Of a stretch of 64,000 nt of DNA, positions 56,190 to 64,000 are shown piece after piece. Under the pieces are notes generated by a model. It saw nothing but the letters and a program-made list of their open reading frames with translations. It was not told the DNA's origin and did no database searches. Source of the DNA: Echinicola soli. GTDB lineage: Bacteria > Bacteroidota > Bacteroidia > Cytophagales > Cyclobacteriaceae. Positions within the stretch are counted from its first letter, which is position 1. Each line of letters opens with the position of its first letter. The DNA lies in the NCBI RefSeq assembly GCF_006575665.1, contig NZ_CP041253.1:1245501-1309500 (forward strand). The letters run 5' to 3'. The position numbers were made by a program, and so were the translations under genes.

Positions 56190-58283
56190 CTAACTGATCC
56201 GGCTCCAATTGACAGCGTGTTTCTTTTGGTTTTTGATTTGGCGGAGGACCATGGCGTGCTGTGGAAGGGTGATTTCCGGATCTTCTGCAATCAACTGTTG
56301 GGCGGCATCACGGGCCATGGTGAGGATAGGAGCGTCCTTGCTGAGATCGGCGATGATCAGGTCAGCCACACCGCTTTGTTGGGTGCCCATAAGGTCTCCA
56401 GGGCCGCGGAGCTTCAGGTCTACATCTGCGATTTCAAAGCCGTTATTGGTGCGGACCATGGTATCCAGCCGTACACGGCTGTCTTTGGACAGTTCGTATT
56501 TGCTCATCAGGATACAGTAGGATTGTTCTGCACCCCGACCTACCCGTCCACGTAACTGATGGAGCTGGGAGAGCCCAAACCGTTCGGCATTTTCGATCAC
56601 CATCACAGAAGCGTTGGGGACATTTACACCCACTTCGATCACAGTGGTCGCCACCATGATTTTGGTCTCGCCCTTAACAAAGCGCTGCATTTCGAAGTCC
56701 TTATCAGCAGGTTTCATATTGCCATGGACGATGCTGGTGGGGTATTGTGGAAATGCCCGCTGGATACTTTCATAGCCGTCCATTAGGCTCTTAAGATCCA
56801 TTTTTTCGGATTCTTCTATCAGTGGATATACCACATAGATCTGCCTGCCGAGTTCGATTTCCTTTTTCATAAAGCCAAAGACCTTCAGCCGGTCTTTGTC
56901 GTATCGATGGACCGTTTGGATGGGCTTTCGGCCAGCGGGAAGCTCATCAATGACCGAAATGTCCAGGTCACCATAAAGGGTCATGGCCAATGTCCTGGGG
57001 ATTGGCGTGGCCGTCATGACCAGGACATGGGGGTAATATTTTGGGTTTTTTGCCCATAGTTTTGCCCGCTGGGCCACGCCGAAGCGGTGCTGCTCATCCA
57101 CGATGGCGAGTCCGAGATTATGGAACTGCACCACGTCTTCAAGCAGGGCATGGGTGCCGATCAGGATATGCAGCTGGCCATTGAGCAATTCACCATGGAT
57201 ACGGGTTCTTGCCGATTTTTTGGTAGATCCAGTGAGGAGATCGATACGCAATCCCATCATGTCTGCAAATTCCTTCAACCCTTCAAAATGCTGCGTGGCC
57301 AAAATCTCCGTTGGGGCCATCAGGCAAGCTTGCGTGCCGGAGCTGATGGCGATCAAGGCACTGATAAAGGCCACAATGGTCTTCCCACTGCCCACATCAC
57401 CTTGGATGAGACGGTTCATCTGCTTGCCGGAGCGCATGTCCGCAAAGGCTTCCTTGATCACCCGTTTTTGGGCATTGGTCAGATCGAAGGGTAAGTGGTC
57501 GGTGTAGAATTTGCCGACAAGCTCCGTTTGGCCGAGTACTTGGCCGCGGTATTTCTCGGTGCGGGTAAGCTTTAGTTTTAGCAAGCGTAATTGGACGAAG
57601 AAAAACTCTTCAAACTTCAGCCTAAACCTCGCTCGTTTTAGCTTTTCGGGGTCATCGGGGAAGTGGACCTGTCGGATCGCATCCTTTTTGGCCATGAGGT
57701 TAAACTGCCCGATGACGGAAACAGGGAGCGTTTCCAGTATTTGGGGATAGGCATTCTGGACGAGTATGTCCATGATGCGGGAAATCCCCTTGCTGTCCAG
57801 GTATTTGGCCCGGAGTTTTTCGGTGGTGGGGTAGACGGGCTGAAAGAAGCTCTTTTCCTCCTGGGCAGCCGTAAGTGGTTCCATTTCCGGATGGGCGATG
57901 CTGAATTTTCTGCCATAGCGGTTGGGCTTTCCGAAAAAGATGTAGGTACCACCGGGAACCAGTTTTTTGGCTACCCACTGAATGCCTTTGAACCAAGTGA
58001 GTTCCATCTCGCCCGTTTCATCTTCGATATGGGCCACAAGCCGTTTTTTACGGGCCATTCCGATGGTTTCCAGCCGCCGGATCTTGCCGATGACCTGCAC
58101 ATGCTCCAAGTGGTCGGAGAGCTGGTTGATCTTGTAAAACTTGGTGCGGTCTTCGTATCGGAAAGGGTAATGCTGCAGGAGCTCACCAAAGGTGAAAATG
58201 TTCAGCTCCTTATTAAGCAATGCTGCTTTTTGGGGGCCGACGCCTTTTAGAAACTCAATTTTGGTATCAAAGAATCCTGGCAA
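56190..58283 (-). CDS. recG: ATP-dependent DNA helicase RecG
   Basis: A 697-residue branch-migration helicase that remodels stalled forks and Holliday junctions. The N-terminal wedge domain (about residues 60-160) has an OB fold. Walker A is GDVGSGKT (residues 295-302), motif II is DEQH within VDEQHRFG, and motif VI is QLRGRVGRG. The length and order are normal. It begins about 90 bp after the methyltransferase gene stop on the same strand, so these two may share a transcript. Confidence 0.96.
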   Translation of the reverse strand: MPGFFDTKIEFLKGVGPQKAALLNKELNIFTFGELLQHYPFRYEDRTKFYKINQLSDHLEHVQVIGKIRRLETIGMARKKRLVAHIEDETGEMELTWFKGIQWVAKKLVPGGTYIFFGKPNRYGRKFSIAHPEMEPLTAAQEEKSFFQPVYPTTEKLRAKYLDSKGISRIMDILVQNAYPQILETLPVSVIGQFNLMAKKDAIRQVHFPDDPEKLKRARFRLKFEEFFFVQLRLLKLKLTRTEKYRGQVLGQTELVGKFYTDHLPFDLTNAQKRVIKEAFADMRSGKQMNRLIQGDVGSGKTIVAFISALIAISSGTQACLMAPTEILATQHFEGLKEFADMMGLRIDLLTGSTKKSARTRIHGELLNGQLHILIGTHALLEDVVQFHNLGLAIVDEQHRFGVAQRAKLWAKNPKYYPHVLVMTATPIPRTLAMTLYGDLDISVIDELPAGRKPIQTVHRYDKDRLKVFGFMKKEIELGRQIYVVYPLIEESEKMDLKSLMDGYESIQRAFPQYPTSIVHGNMKPADKDFEMQRFVKGETKIMVATTVIEVGVNVPNASVMVIENAERFGLSQLHQLRGRVGRGAEQSYCILMSKYELSKDSRVRLDTMVRTNNGFEIADVDLKLRGPGDLMGTQQSGVADLIIADLSKDAPILTMARDAAQQLIAEDPEITLPQHAMVLRQIKNQKKHAVNWSRIS

Positions 58284-58370
58284 TTTCCTGCTTTATTGAT
58301 GGTCCGAATAAATTTGGTACAAATTAATTTTTCATGGGATGAAATGCTATTCTTTCGACGGTTTATTGTC

Positions 58371-59558
58371 TCATTTGCGCTGCAGGCGAGCAATGTAAAA
58401 GCCATCAAATCCACTTTCATGGGCCAGTACTTTTTGGTCATCCAAAAACTGAAAATCCTGTCCCTTTTCTGATTGGAGGAACTTTTCGACCTGTTGCTGG
58501 TTTTCAGTGGGCAAAATGCTGCAGGTAGCGTAAACCATGATGCCGCCTGGCTTGACCATCGAGCAGTAATTTTGGAGGATGTCCTGCTGGATCAATTGCA
58601 CATTGGAAATGGATTCTGGACTGAGCTTCCATTTGGTGTCCGGGTTTCTTCTGAGCACGCCCAGACCGGAGCAAGGCACATCCAGCAATAGCCGATCGGC
58701 GGATTCCTTGAGACGCTTAATGGTTTTGTTGTCCTCGATGGTTCGGGTTTCGATGATGCTGATGCCATTTCTCCTTGCCCGCAGCTTGGTGTTTTTAAGC
58801 TTCCAGCTTTCGATATCCATGGAGAGGACCCGGCCTTTATCCCCCATCAAGGTGGCTAAATGAAGGGATTTGCCACCAGCTCCGGCACAGGCATCGATTA
58901 CACGCATGCCTGGTTCCACACCGAGGGCGTTGGCGACCAATTGGGAGGAGGCGTCCTGGATTTCGTAAAGACCCTCTTTAAAAGCAGGGTTGCGGAAGAT
59001 ATTCTGGCGTTTGGCCAATACCAGTGCATCGGCATAGCCTTTTGGAGCATAGGTTTCCACACCATCTTCTTGGAGTTGGTTCATTAGGGCTTCACGGGTG
59101 GTTTTGAGCGTGTTTACCCGGAGGACCACCTGAGCTTGTTCATTCAGGGCATTAATCTCATCGTCCCATTTTTCACCGAGCAGTTCAGCCCCCATTTCGT
59201 CCAGCCAGTCGGGAATGGATTGGAGTGCCCCACGGGAAGTGAGGGCTTCATATTTTCTTTTTACCGCATTGACATTTACTCCTTCAAATTCATGCCAGGG
59301 TGGAAGCACATTGCCCTGCAGCAACCAGTACGTTCCAAATAGGTGATAAAGGTCCTCGGAAGGGCTTACTTCATTGATCAATCGCCACCATCTGACCATT
59401 TCATATACAGATTCGGCGATAAAACCGCGGTCTCTGGCACCCCACTTTTTATTGGATTTCAAGGTTCTTTCGATCACCTTGTCAGCATACTGTTGGTTAT
59501 AAAAGATTTCTTCTATGGCACTGACCACACCTTTGACCGTATTGGAATAAAGCCTCAT
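58371..59558 (-). CDS. RsmB/NOP2-type rRNA (cytosine-5) methyltransferase
   Basis: A 395-residue SAM-dependent RNA m5C methyltransferase. The N-terminal NusB-like helical part is about residues 1-110. The catalytic domain has VIDACAGAGGKSLHLATL (SAM motif I), DVPCSGLGVLRRNPDTKW (catalytic Cys region) and YATCSILPTENQQQVEKFL (the second Cys). It modifies a cytosine in 16S rRNA or another RNA; which one is not fixed by sequence. It lies upstream of recG. Confidence 0.9.
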   Translation of the reverse strand: MRLYSNTVKGVVSAIEEIFYNQQYADKVIERTLKSNKKWGARDRGFIAESVYEMVRWWRLINEVSPSEDLYHLFGTYWLLQGNVLPPWHEFEGVNVNAVKRKYEALTSRGALQSIPDWLDEMGAELLGEKWDDEINALNEQAQVVLRVNTLKTTREALMNQLQEDGVETYAPKGYADALVLAKRQNIFRNPAFKEGLYEIQDASSQLVANALGVEPGMRVIDACAGAGGKSLHLATLMGDKGRVLSMDIESWKLKNTKLRARRNGISIIETRTIEDNKTIKRLKESADRLLLDVPCSGLGVLRRNPDTKWKLSPESISNVQLIQQDILQNYCSMVKPGGIMVYATCSILPTENQQQVEKFLQSEKGQDFQFLDDQKVLAHESGFDGFYIARLQRK

Positions 59559-59841
59559 GAGTTTTTAATTGTTTAAGGCAGCAAAGATAAGGAATTTACA
59601 TGACGAAGCAGTAAGAAAAAGTAGCAAGTAATGAGATATGAGTATTGAGACCTGAGACAAATTGCCTCCCTGCTGCGGCGGGGAGGTTAGGTGGGGTAGG
59701 TTGGAGCAAAGAGAACCCCCAACGAGCCTATCTGATACCATTTTTGCACGTTGTTGTCTGAAATTTTCATTGTCGGGTAAAATTTATGATTCATACTTTA
59801 CAAATCCTTATATTGGTAGTTGAACCTTTATAAAACCCACC

Positions 59842-61896
59842 ATGAAGAAGTATTTAGCATTATTGCTGGTAGCCTTTTCCTGCCAGCAAAAGGAAGCCGC
59901 TCCTCCTGCACCTGTACAACCGGTGCCCTCAGAAAGGCAGTTGGCATGGCAAGACCTGGAATTTTACGCCTTTGTGCATTTCAATATGAACACTTTTTCG
60001 AATATGGAATGGGGTATGGGCGATGAGGATCCCAAGACTTTTAATCCTACAGCGCTAGATTGTCGGCAGTGGGCAAAAGTGGCCAAAGATGCCGGTATGA
60101 AAGGCATCATCATTACCGCCAAACACCATGATGGTTTTTGCCTTTGGCCAACAGCTACTACCGGGCATTCTGTAAAGAATTCATCTTGGAAAGACGGAAA
60201 AGGCGATGTGATCAAGGAACTTTCGGAGGCCTGTAAGGAATATGGGCTGAAGTTTGGGGTGTATCTATCGCCCTGGGATCGAAACAATCCCCATTATGGA
60301 ACGCCGGAATATATTGATATTTTCAGGACGCAGCTAAGAGAACTCCTGACCAATTATGGGGAAGTCTTTGAAGTGTGGTTTGACGGTGCCAATGGCGGTA
60401 CCGGCTACTATGGCGGAGCCAATGAAGAACGCCGTGTGGACAAAAGGAACTATTATGATTGGGAAAACACCTATAGCATCATCCGTGAACTCCAGCCCAA
60501 TGCAGTGATCTTTTCCGATGGTGGGCCGGACATTCGCTGGGTGGGAAACGAGGAAGGCCATGCTTATAAAACTACTTGGTCCAATCTCAAGAGGGACGAA
60601 GTGTACGGCGGTATGCCGGAATATGCTTCTGAATATTCGGCGGGTCAGGAAGATGGCACCCACTGGGTACCAGCTGAAGTGGATGTTTCCATTCGTCCAG
60701 GCTGGTACTATCACCCTTATGAAGACCATAAGGTAAAATCTCTGCCAAAACTCCTCGATATATATTATGAAAGTTTGGGCCGAAACGGTTCACTTTTGCT
60801 CAATTTTCCGGTGGATCGCAGAGGCCTGATCCATGAGAAGGATGCTGAGCAAGTACAGAAATTGGCCGATAAGATCAAGGAGGATTTTGCACATAATTTG
60901 GCGAGTGAAAAAGGCGAAATAGCGGCATCCGAAACGCGAGGCAAGGGGTATGGAGCAGCAATGGCCATGGATGATGATGAATCCACTTATTGGGCCACCA
61001 CTGATGGTACTGTTTCGGGAACGCTTACAGTGACCTTCGATAAGCCTACTACATTTAACCGCTTTCTGGCACAGGAATATATTGCCTTGGGGCAGCGTGT
61101 GAAGGCCTTTACCGTGGAGGTAGAGACTGAAAGCGGCTGGGAGGAAATTGCCAGTGAGACCACTATTGGCTATAAGAGGATTTTGAGATTTCCTGATGTG
61201 ACGGCCACTTCAGTGCGGTTTTCCGTTACGGATGCCAAGGCCTGTCCGACCATCAGCGAGATAGGCATCTTCAATGCACCAAAGGTCGTTATGGCTCCTG
61301 AAATCTCTCGTTCTGTGTCGGGAATGGTGAGCTTGGAGGCAGCAGATCAAGGGGTAGATATTTATTTTACCACTGATGGCAGCACGCCGGGCAAGGACAG
61401 TAAAAAGTATGAATCACCTTTTGAGGTGATCACACCAAAGACCGTCCAGGCAATTGTCATTGACCAAGCCTCAGGAAAGACCAGTGAAGTAGGGCGTGTG
61501 GATTTTGATCTGGCCAAGGCAAACTGGAAAGTGATAAATGGAGCCGATAAGGCGGATCAAGCAATTGATGAAAATCTCCATACCAACTACACCAGTAAAA
61601 ATAATGAAGTCGTAATTGATCTGGGAGCTGCCGTAGACCTTAAAGGCTTTACATACATGCCGATGCAAAGCAGGTACATGTCTGGTGTGATTCAGCAGTA
61701 TGAATTTGCCATAAGCACCGATGGAGGCAACTGGAAGACGGTCCGCAAAGGGGAATTTGGCAATATTGCCGCAAGCCCCATTGAGCAGAAAATCACTTTT
61801 GGTACTGAAAATGCAAAATTTATCCGGCTAAAGGCCAGCAAAACCCTGGACGGTAAGGAGGCTTCGTTTGCAGAAATTGGTGTGATTACAAAATGA
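59842..61896 (+). CDS. GH29 alpha-L-fucosidase, lipoprotein with C-terminal carbohydrate-binding modules
   Basis: A 684-residue enzyme with lipobox LVAFSC (Cys14), so anchored to the envelope. The GH29 barrel (about 30-350) has FVHFNMNTF, TAKHHDGFCLWP and the nucleophile Asp181 (VWFDGANGG). Downstream come a beta-sandwich F5/8-type-C-like module (about 365-490), a chitobiase/CHB_HEX-like stretch (GVDIYFTTDGSTPG, about 515-560), and a second F5/8-C-like module (about 570-684). It cleaves terminal alpha-fucose from glycans; the modules suggest sugar targeting. A terminator follows. Confidence 0.93.
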   Translation: MKKYLALLLVAFSCQQKEAAPPAPVQPVPSERQLAWQDLEFYAFVHFNMNTFSNMEWGMGDEDPKTFNPTALDCRQWAKVAKDAGMKGIIITAKHHDGFCLWPTATTGHSVKNSSWKDGKGDVIKELSEACKEYGLKFGVYLSPWDRNNPHYGTPEYIDIFRTQLRELLTNYGEVFEVWFDGANGGTGYYGGANEERRVDKRNYYDWENTYSIIRELQPNAVIFSDGGPDIRWVGNEEGHAYKTTWSNLKRDEVYGGMPEYASEYSAGQEDGTHWVPAEVDVSIRPGWYYHPYEDHKVKSLPKLLDIYYESLGRNGSLLLNFPVDRRGLIHEKDAEQVQKLADKIKEDFAHNLASEKGEIAASETRGKGYGAAMAMDDDESTYWATTDGTVSGTLTVTFDKPTTFNRFLAQEYIALGQRVKAFTVEVETESGWEEIASETTIGYKRILRFPDVTATSVRFSVTDAKACPTISEIGIFNAPKVVMAPEISRSVSGMVSLEAADQGVDIYFTTDGSTPGKDSKKYESPFEVITPKTVQAIVIDQASGKTSEVGRVDFDLAKANWKVINGADKADQAIDENLHTNYTSKNNEVVIDLGAAVDLKGFTYMPMQSRYMSGVIQQYEFAISTDGGNWKTVRKGEFGNIAASPIEQKITFGTENAKFIRLKASKTLDGKEASFAEIGVITK

Positions 61897-61933
61897 TCTA
61901 TTTACAAAGCCGGAATAGCTACTAAACACTTTG

Positions 61934-61967
61934 AAAGCCCATCTTCAGCATTGGAGGTGGGCTTTTT
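61934..61967 (+). terminator. Intrinsic terminator of the fucosidase gene
   Basis: aaagcccatct and aggtgggcttt (one G-T pair) form an 11-bp stem with a 10-base loop, followed by tttt. It begins 37 bp after the stop codon. Confidence 0.8.
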
Positions 61968-62035
61968 AATTGAAATGGGGAGTTGGAAGTTTTTAAATGT
62001 TTGTAATTCCATTGTAATCCCTCAATCTATCAAGA

Positions 62036-62116
62036 ACCAAGCAATATTTCTGGGGGATGAGAGATTTCCAGGTGGTTTTGGTAAGCATAATTCTCTTTAA
62101 TTTAGCAATAGGAATG
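62036..62116. repeat. Dispersed repeat R4, copy 2
   Basis: A second copy of 20428-20509, same orientation, with several substitutions. It lies between the fucosidase terminator and the convergent LytTR gene. Further right, 62140-62180 has a gcgcaaatctt/ctgcgccatctgcgt stretch of the kind common in Bacteroidota repeats. The rest of the gap to 62279 shows no gene. Confidence 0.65.
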
Positions 62117-62279
62117 CGTGCTCCATCATAAAAAAATCAGCGCAAATCTTATTAATCTGCGCCATCTGCGTGCTATCGGAACCAACCCTAATCCCCCATC
62201 AACTTTTTCACATGACCCTCTATCAACTACGTCGGGGCAGCCGAAGCCATAAGCCGAACTCCCATTTATTCCCTCATTA

Positions 62280-63044
62280 CTACTGGCTTACCCATTTCTT
62301 AAACTTACTTACCTTTTCACGACTGACGATGATATCATCGTTATAGGCGACTTTAGGCGTGATTTTCAGCCGGCTATTTACGTGTTTTTTTATAGCCCCG
62401 ATAGCTTTTACATTTAGGATGATACTGCGATTGACCCTGAAAAATCGGCTGGGGTCTAGCTGCTCTTCCAGGTCCATCAACTTATTGCTCATAAGGTAAT
62501 ACTCGCCGCTTACCATCTCCACCAAGTAGGTTTGGCCCCCTTCTGCCAAGAAAAATGCGACATCTTCCTGGTTCTTTTGGAAGAGTTGTTCTCCTGATTT
62601 TACTAGGAAACGTGTTTTCTGGGATGAGCCAGTTTCAGTTGGCTTTGCTTTTTCTTCGCCAGGATTAGCTTTGGGATAGAGTAATTTGAATTTTTCAAAT
62701 GTCTTGGTCAAGCGCTCATCAGAGCAATTTTCATTGATAAAATCAAGGCAATTGAGCGCAAAAGCTTTTTCGGTCACAAAAGGTTTGGCAGAGGTAAACA
62801 CGATGGGGATAAACTTATTCATTTTATCAAAAACAGAAGGATGCAGATCGGTAAGCTCATAACTCCCCAAAATCACGTCTGCATTGTTTCCATCCCTGAG
62901 GTATTGGATGGCATCATCCCATGAGGGCAAAACTGCCACTGTCTTGGCTTCTATACATGCTTGGTGAATTTGGTGGCTAAGTCGGTAACCCTCATCAGGC
63001 TTATGTACGACCAGACACTGAATAAATTGCTTTTCGACTTTCAT
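62280..63044 (-). CDS. LytTR-family regulator with degenerate receiver
   Basis: A 254-residue protein. Residues 1-115 have a receiver fold, and about 150-254 a LytTR DNA-binding domain (FRVNRSIILNVKAIGAIKKH, LKITPKVAYNDDIIVSREKVSKFKKWV). The receiver has lost its phosphorylation pocket. The acidic pair is His14-Lys15 (LVVHKPDE), the phospho-acceptor position is Ser61 (VILGSYEL) and the conserved Lys is Glu105. Only Thr84 remains. It therefore cannot be a standard phospho-switch. It lies 27 bp downstream of nadC on the same strand, so it is probably cotranscribed. Confidence 0.88.
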   Translation of the reverse strand: MKVEKQFIQCLVVHKPDEGYRLSHQIHQACIEAKTVAVLPSWDDAIQYLRDGNNADVILGSYELTDLHPSVFDKMNKFIPIVFTSAKPFVTEKAFALNCLDFINENCSDERLTKTFEKFKLLYPKANPGEEKAKPTETGSSQKTRFLVKSGEQLFQKNQEDVAFFLAEGGQTYLVEMVSGEYYLMSNKLMDLEEQLDPSRFFRVNRSIILNVKAIGAIKKHVNSRLKITPKVAYNDDIIVSREKVSKFKKWVSQ

Positions 63045-63071
63045 GGTGTTTTAGTAGTTTCCAGAAAAATA

Positions 63072-63929
63072 TCAATCAGCCTTAAGGCTGATATCCATGC
63101 TTTTGACGTGGTGGGTAAGTGCACCTACAGAAATATAGTTCACGCCACATTCAGCGACATCCTTGAGTGTTTCTTCGGTAATACCGCCGGATGCTTCCGT
63201 AAGCATTTGGCCCCCGATAAGGGTGACGGCTTCTCGCATCATGTCATAGCGCATATTATCCAGCATGATGACATCTACCCCTCCTACTCTTAAAACTTCT
63301 TTTACCTCCTCAAGGTTTCTTGTCTCTACTTCGATTTTAAGATCCAGCAAGTTTTCTTTAAGATAGCTTTTGGTCGCTGTGATAGCAGCTTCAATGCCGC
63401 CCGCAAAATCGATATGGTTATCCTTGAGCATGACCATATCATACAATGCAAAACGGTGGTTTTCTCCTCCTCCAATGGCCACTGCCCACTTCTCAAGCAT
63501 CCGGAAGTTTGGCGTGGTCTTTCTGGTATCCAATAACTTGGCATTGGTATGGGAAATAAGCTTGGTCAATCGGTGGGTCTTGGTGGCAATACCGCTCATT
63601 CGCTGCATACAATTCAACACCAGTCTTTCGGTGGTGAGTATGGAAGCTGCTTTGCCCATGACCTTAAGGCCAATGTCCCCTTTCTTTACTTCTTGCCCAT
63701 CTTCCAAGAGGAGTTGCACTTCCAGTTCCTTGTCGTAAGAATGAAAAATCAGCTCAGCCAATTCCAGACCGGCAATGATTCCGTTTTCCTTAATGAATAA
63801 TTGAGCGCTGCCTTCTTTGTCTTTGGGAATCGCGGCAAGGGTAGAATGATCTCCTTCCCCAACGTCTTCCCTAAAGGCAGACTGGATAAATGCTTCCAGA
63901 TTTTCCCGTGTTAAGTAGTTTTCTTTCAC
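63072..63929 (-). CDS. nadC: Nicotinate-nucleotide pyrophosphorylase (quinolinate phosphoribosyltransferase)
   Basis: A 285-residue enzyme that converts quinolinate and PRPP to nicotinate mononucleotide in de novo NAD synthesis. Conserved parts: REDVGEGDHSTLAA, ERLVLNCMQRMSGIAT, DTRKTTPNFRMLEKWAV, GGGENHR and LKDNHIDFAGG. Length is normal. nadA and nadB are not within the window. The LytTR regulator gene follows 27 bp downstream. Confidence 0.95.
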   Translation of the reverse strand: MKENYLTRENLEAFIQSAFREDVGEGDHSTLAAIPKDKEGSAQLFIKENGIIAGLELAELIFHSYDKELEVQLLLEDGQEVKKGDIGLKVMGKAASILTTERLVLNCMQRMSGIATKTHRLTKLISHTNAKLLDTRKTTPNFRMLEKWAVAIGGGENHRFALYDMVMLKDNHIDFAGGIEAAITATKSYLKENLLDLKIEVETRNLEEVKEVLRVGGVDVIMLDNMRYDMMREAVTLIGGQMLTEASGGITEETLKDVAECGVNYISVGALTHHVKSMDISLKAD

Positions 63930-64000
63930 ACCGTAAAAATAAGAAAATTCGAGAAAGGGAGGCCTTTAACGGGAACAACTTCCCAGCTATTTAGTAGAAA

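Overview
The window looks like chromosomal DNA of a marine or soil Bacteroidota, most likely order Cytophagales, family Cyclobacteriaceae (Echinicola/Algoriphagus type). This is inferred from the gene content: a TonB receptor with a carboxypeptidase-like plug extension, BACON-GH5 and GH29 lipoproteins, S9B dipeptidyl peptidase, alginate-export-type porin, DoxX-like, DUF418 and DUF5009 membrane proteins, LytTR and single-domain response regulators. A TAnnTTTG promoter box upstream of guaB fits this too. I see no rRNA, tRNA, CRISPR, prophage or transposase gene. About 57 protein genes are called, mostly single genes or 2-3 gene operons.

Layout. 0-10 kb: a lipoprotein cut by the window edge, a methyltransferase, a DUF418 protein, several small unknown proteins, a double GNAT protein, a D-aminoacylase-like amidohydrolase, an acetyltransferase, and an orphan receiver preceded by what may be the remnant of its kinase. 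10-24 kb: ZIP transporter, Qnr-like pentapeptide protein, TonB receptor divergent from hmgA, DUF5009 protein, M28 peptidase, nicotinamide riboside transporter and kinase (pnuC-nrk), guaB, AEC transporter. 24-36 kb: porin with a palindrome-rich upstream region, DinB-like and DPP-IV proteins, a Crp-type regulator, cysteine desulfurase, phosphoglucosamine mutase, MazG, ClC channel. 37.6-38.5 kb: a gene-free interval with a tight cluster of DnaA boxes, a strong candidate for the chromosomal replication origin. 38.5-64 kb: Fur, aspartyl protease, a 1097-residue sensor kinase, the LemA-TPM-TPM operon, YqhD-type alcohol dehydrogenase, M1 peptidase, KatG, GH5 cellulase, a GT39-type transferase, RecG, an RsmB/NOP-type methyltransferase, fucosidase, and nadC with a LytTR regulator.

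Two functional themes recur. One is NAD supply: pnuC plus riboside kinase for salvage and nadC for de novo synthesis. The other is export of hydrolases for peptides and glycans (M28, M1, DPP-IV, DinB-like secreted protein, GH5, GH29, aspartyl protease).

The intergenic DNA is unusually rich in dispersed, palindrome-bearing repeats. At least five families have two or more copies inside the window, and two of them have terminal inverted repeats like non-autonomous mobile elements. The most interesting signals are the DnaA-box cluster, these repeat families, a LytTR regulator whose receiver has lost its phosphorylation residues, and symmetric operator-like sites upstream of the porin and the first methyltransferase.
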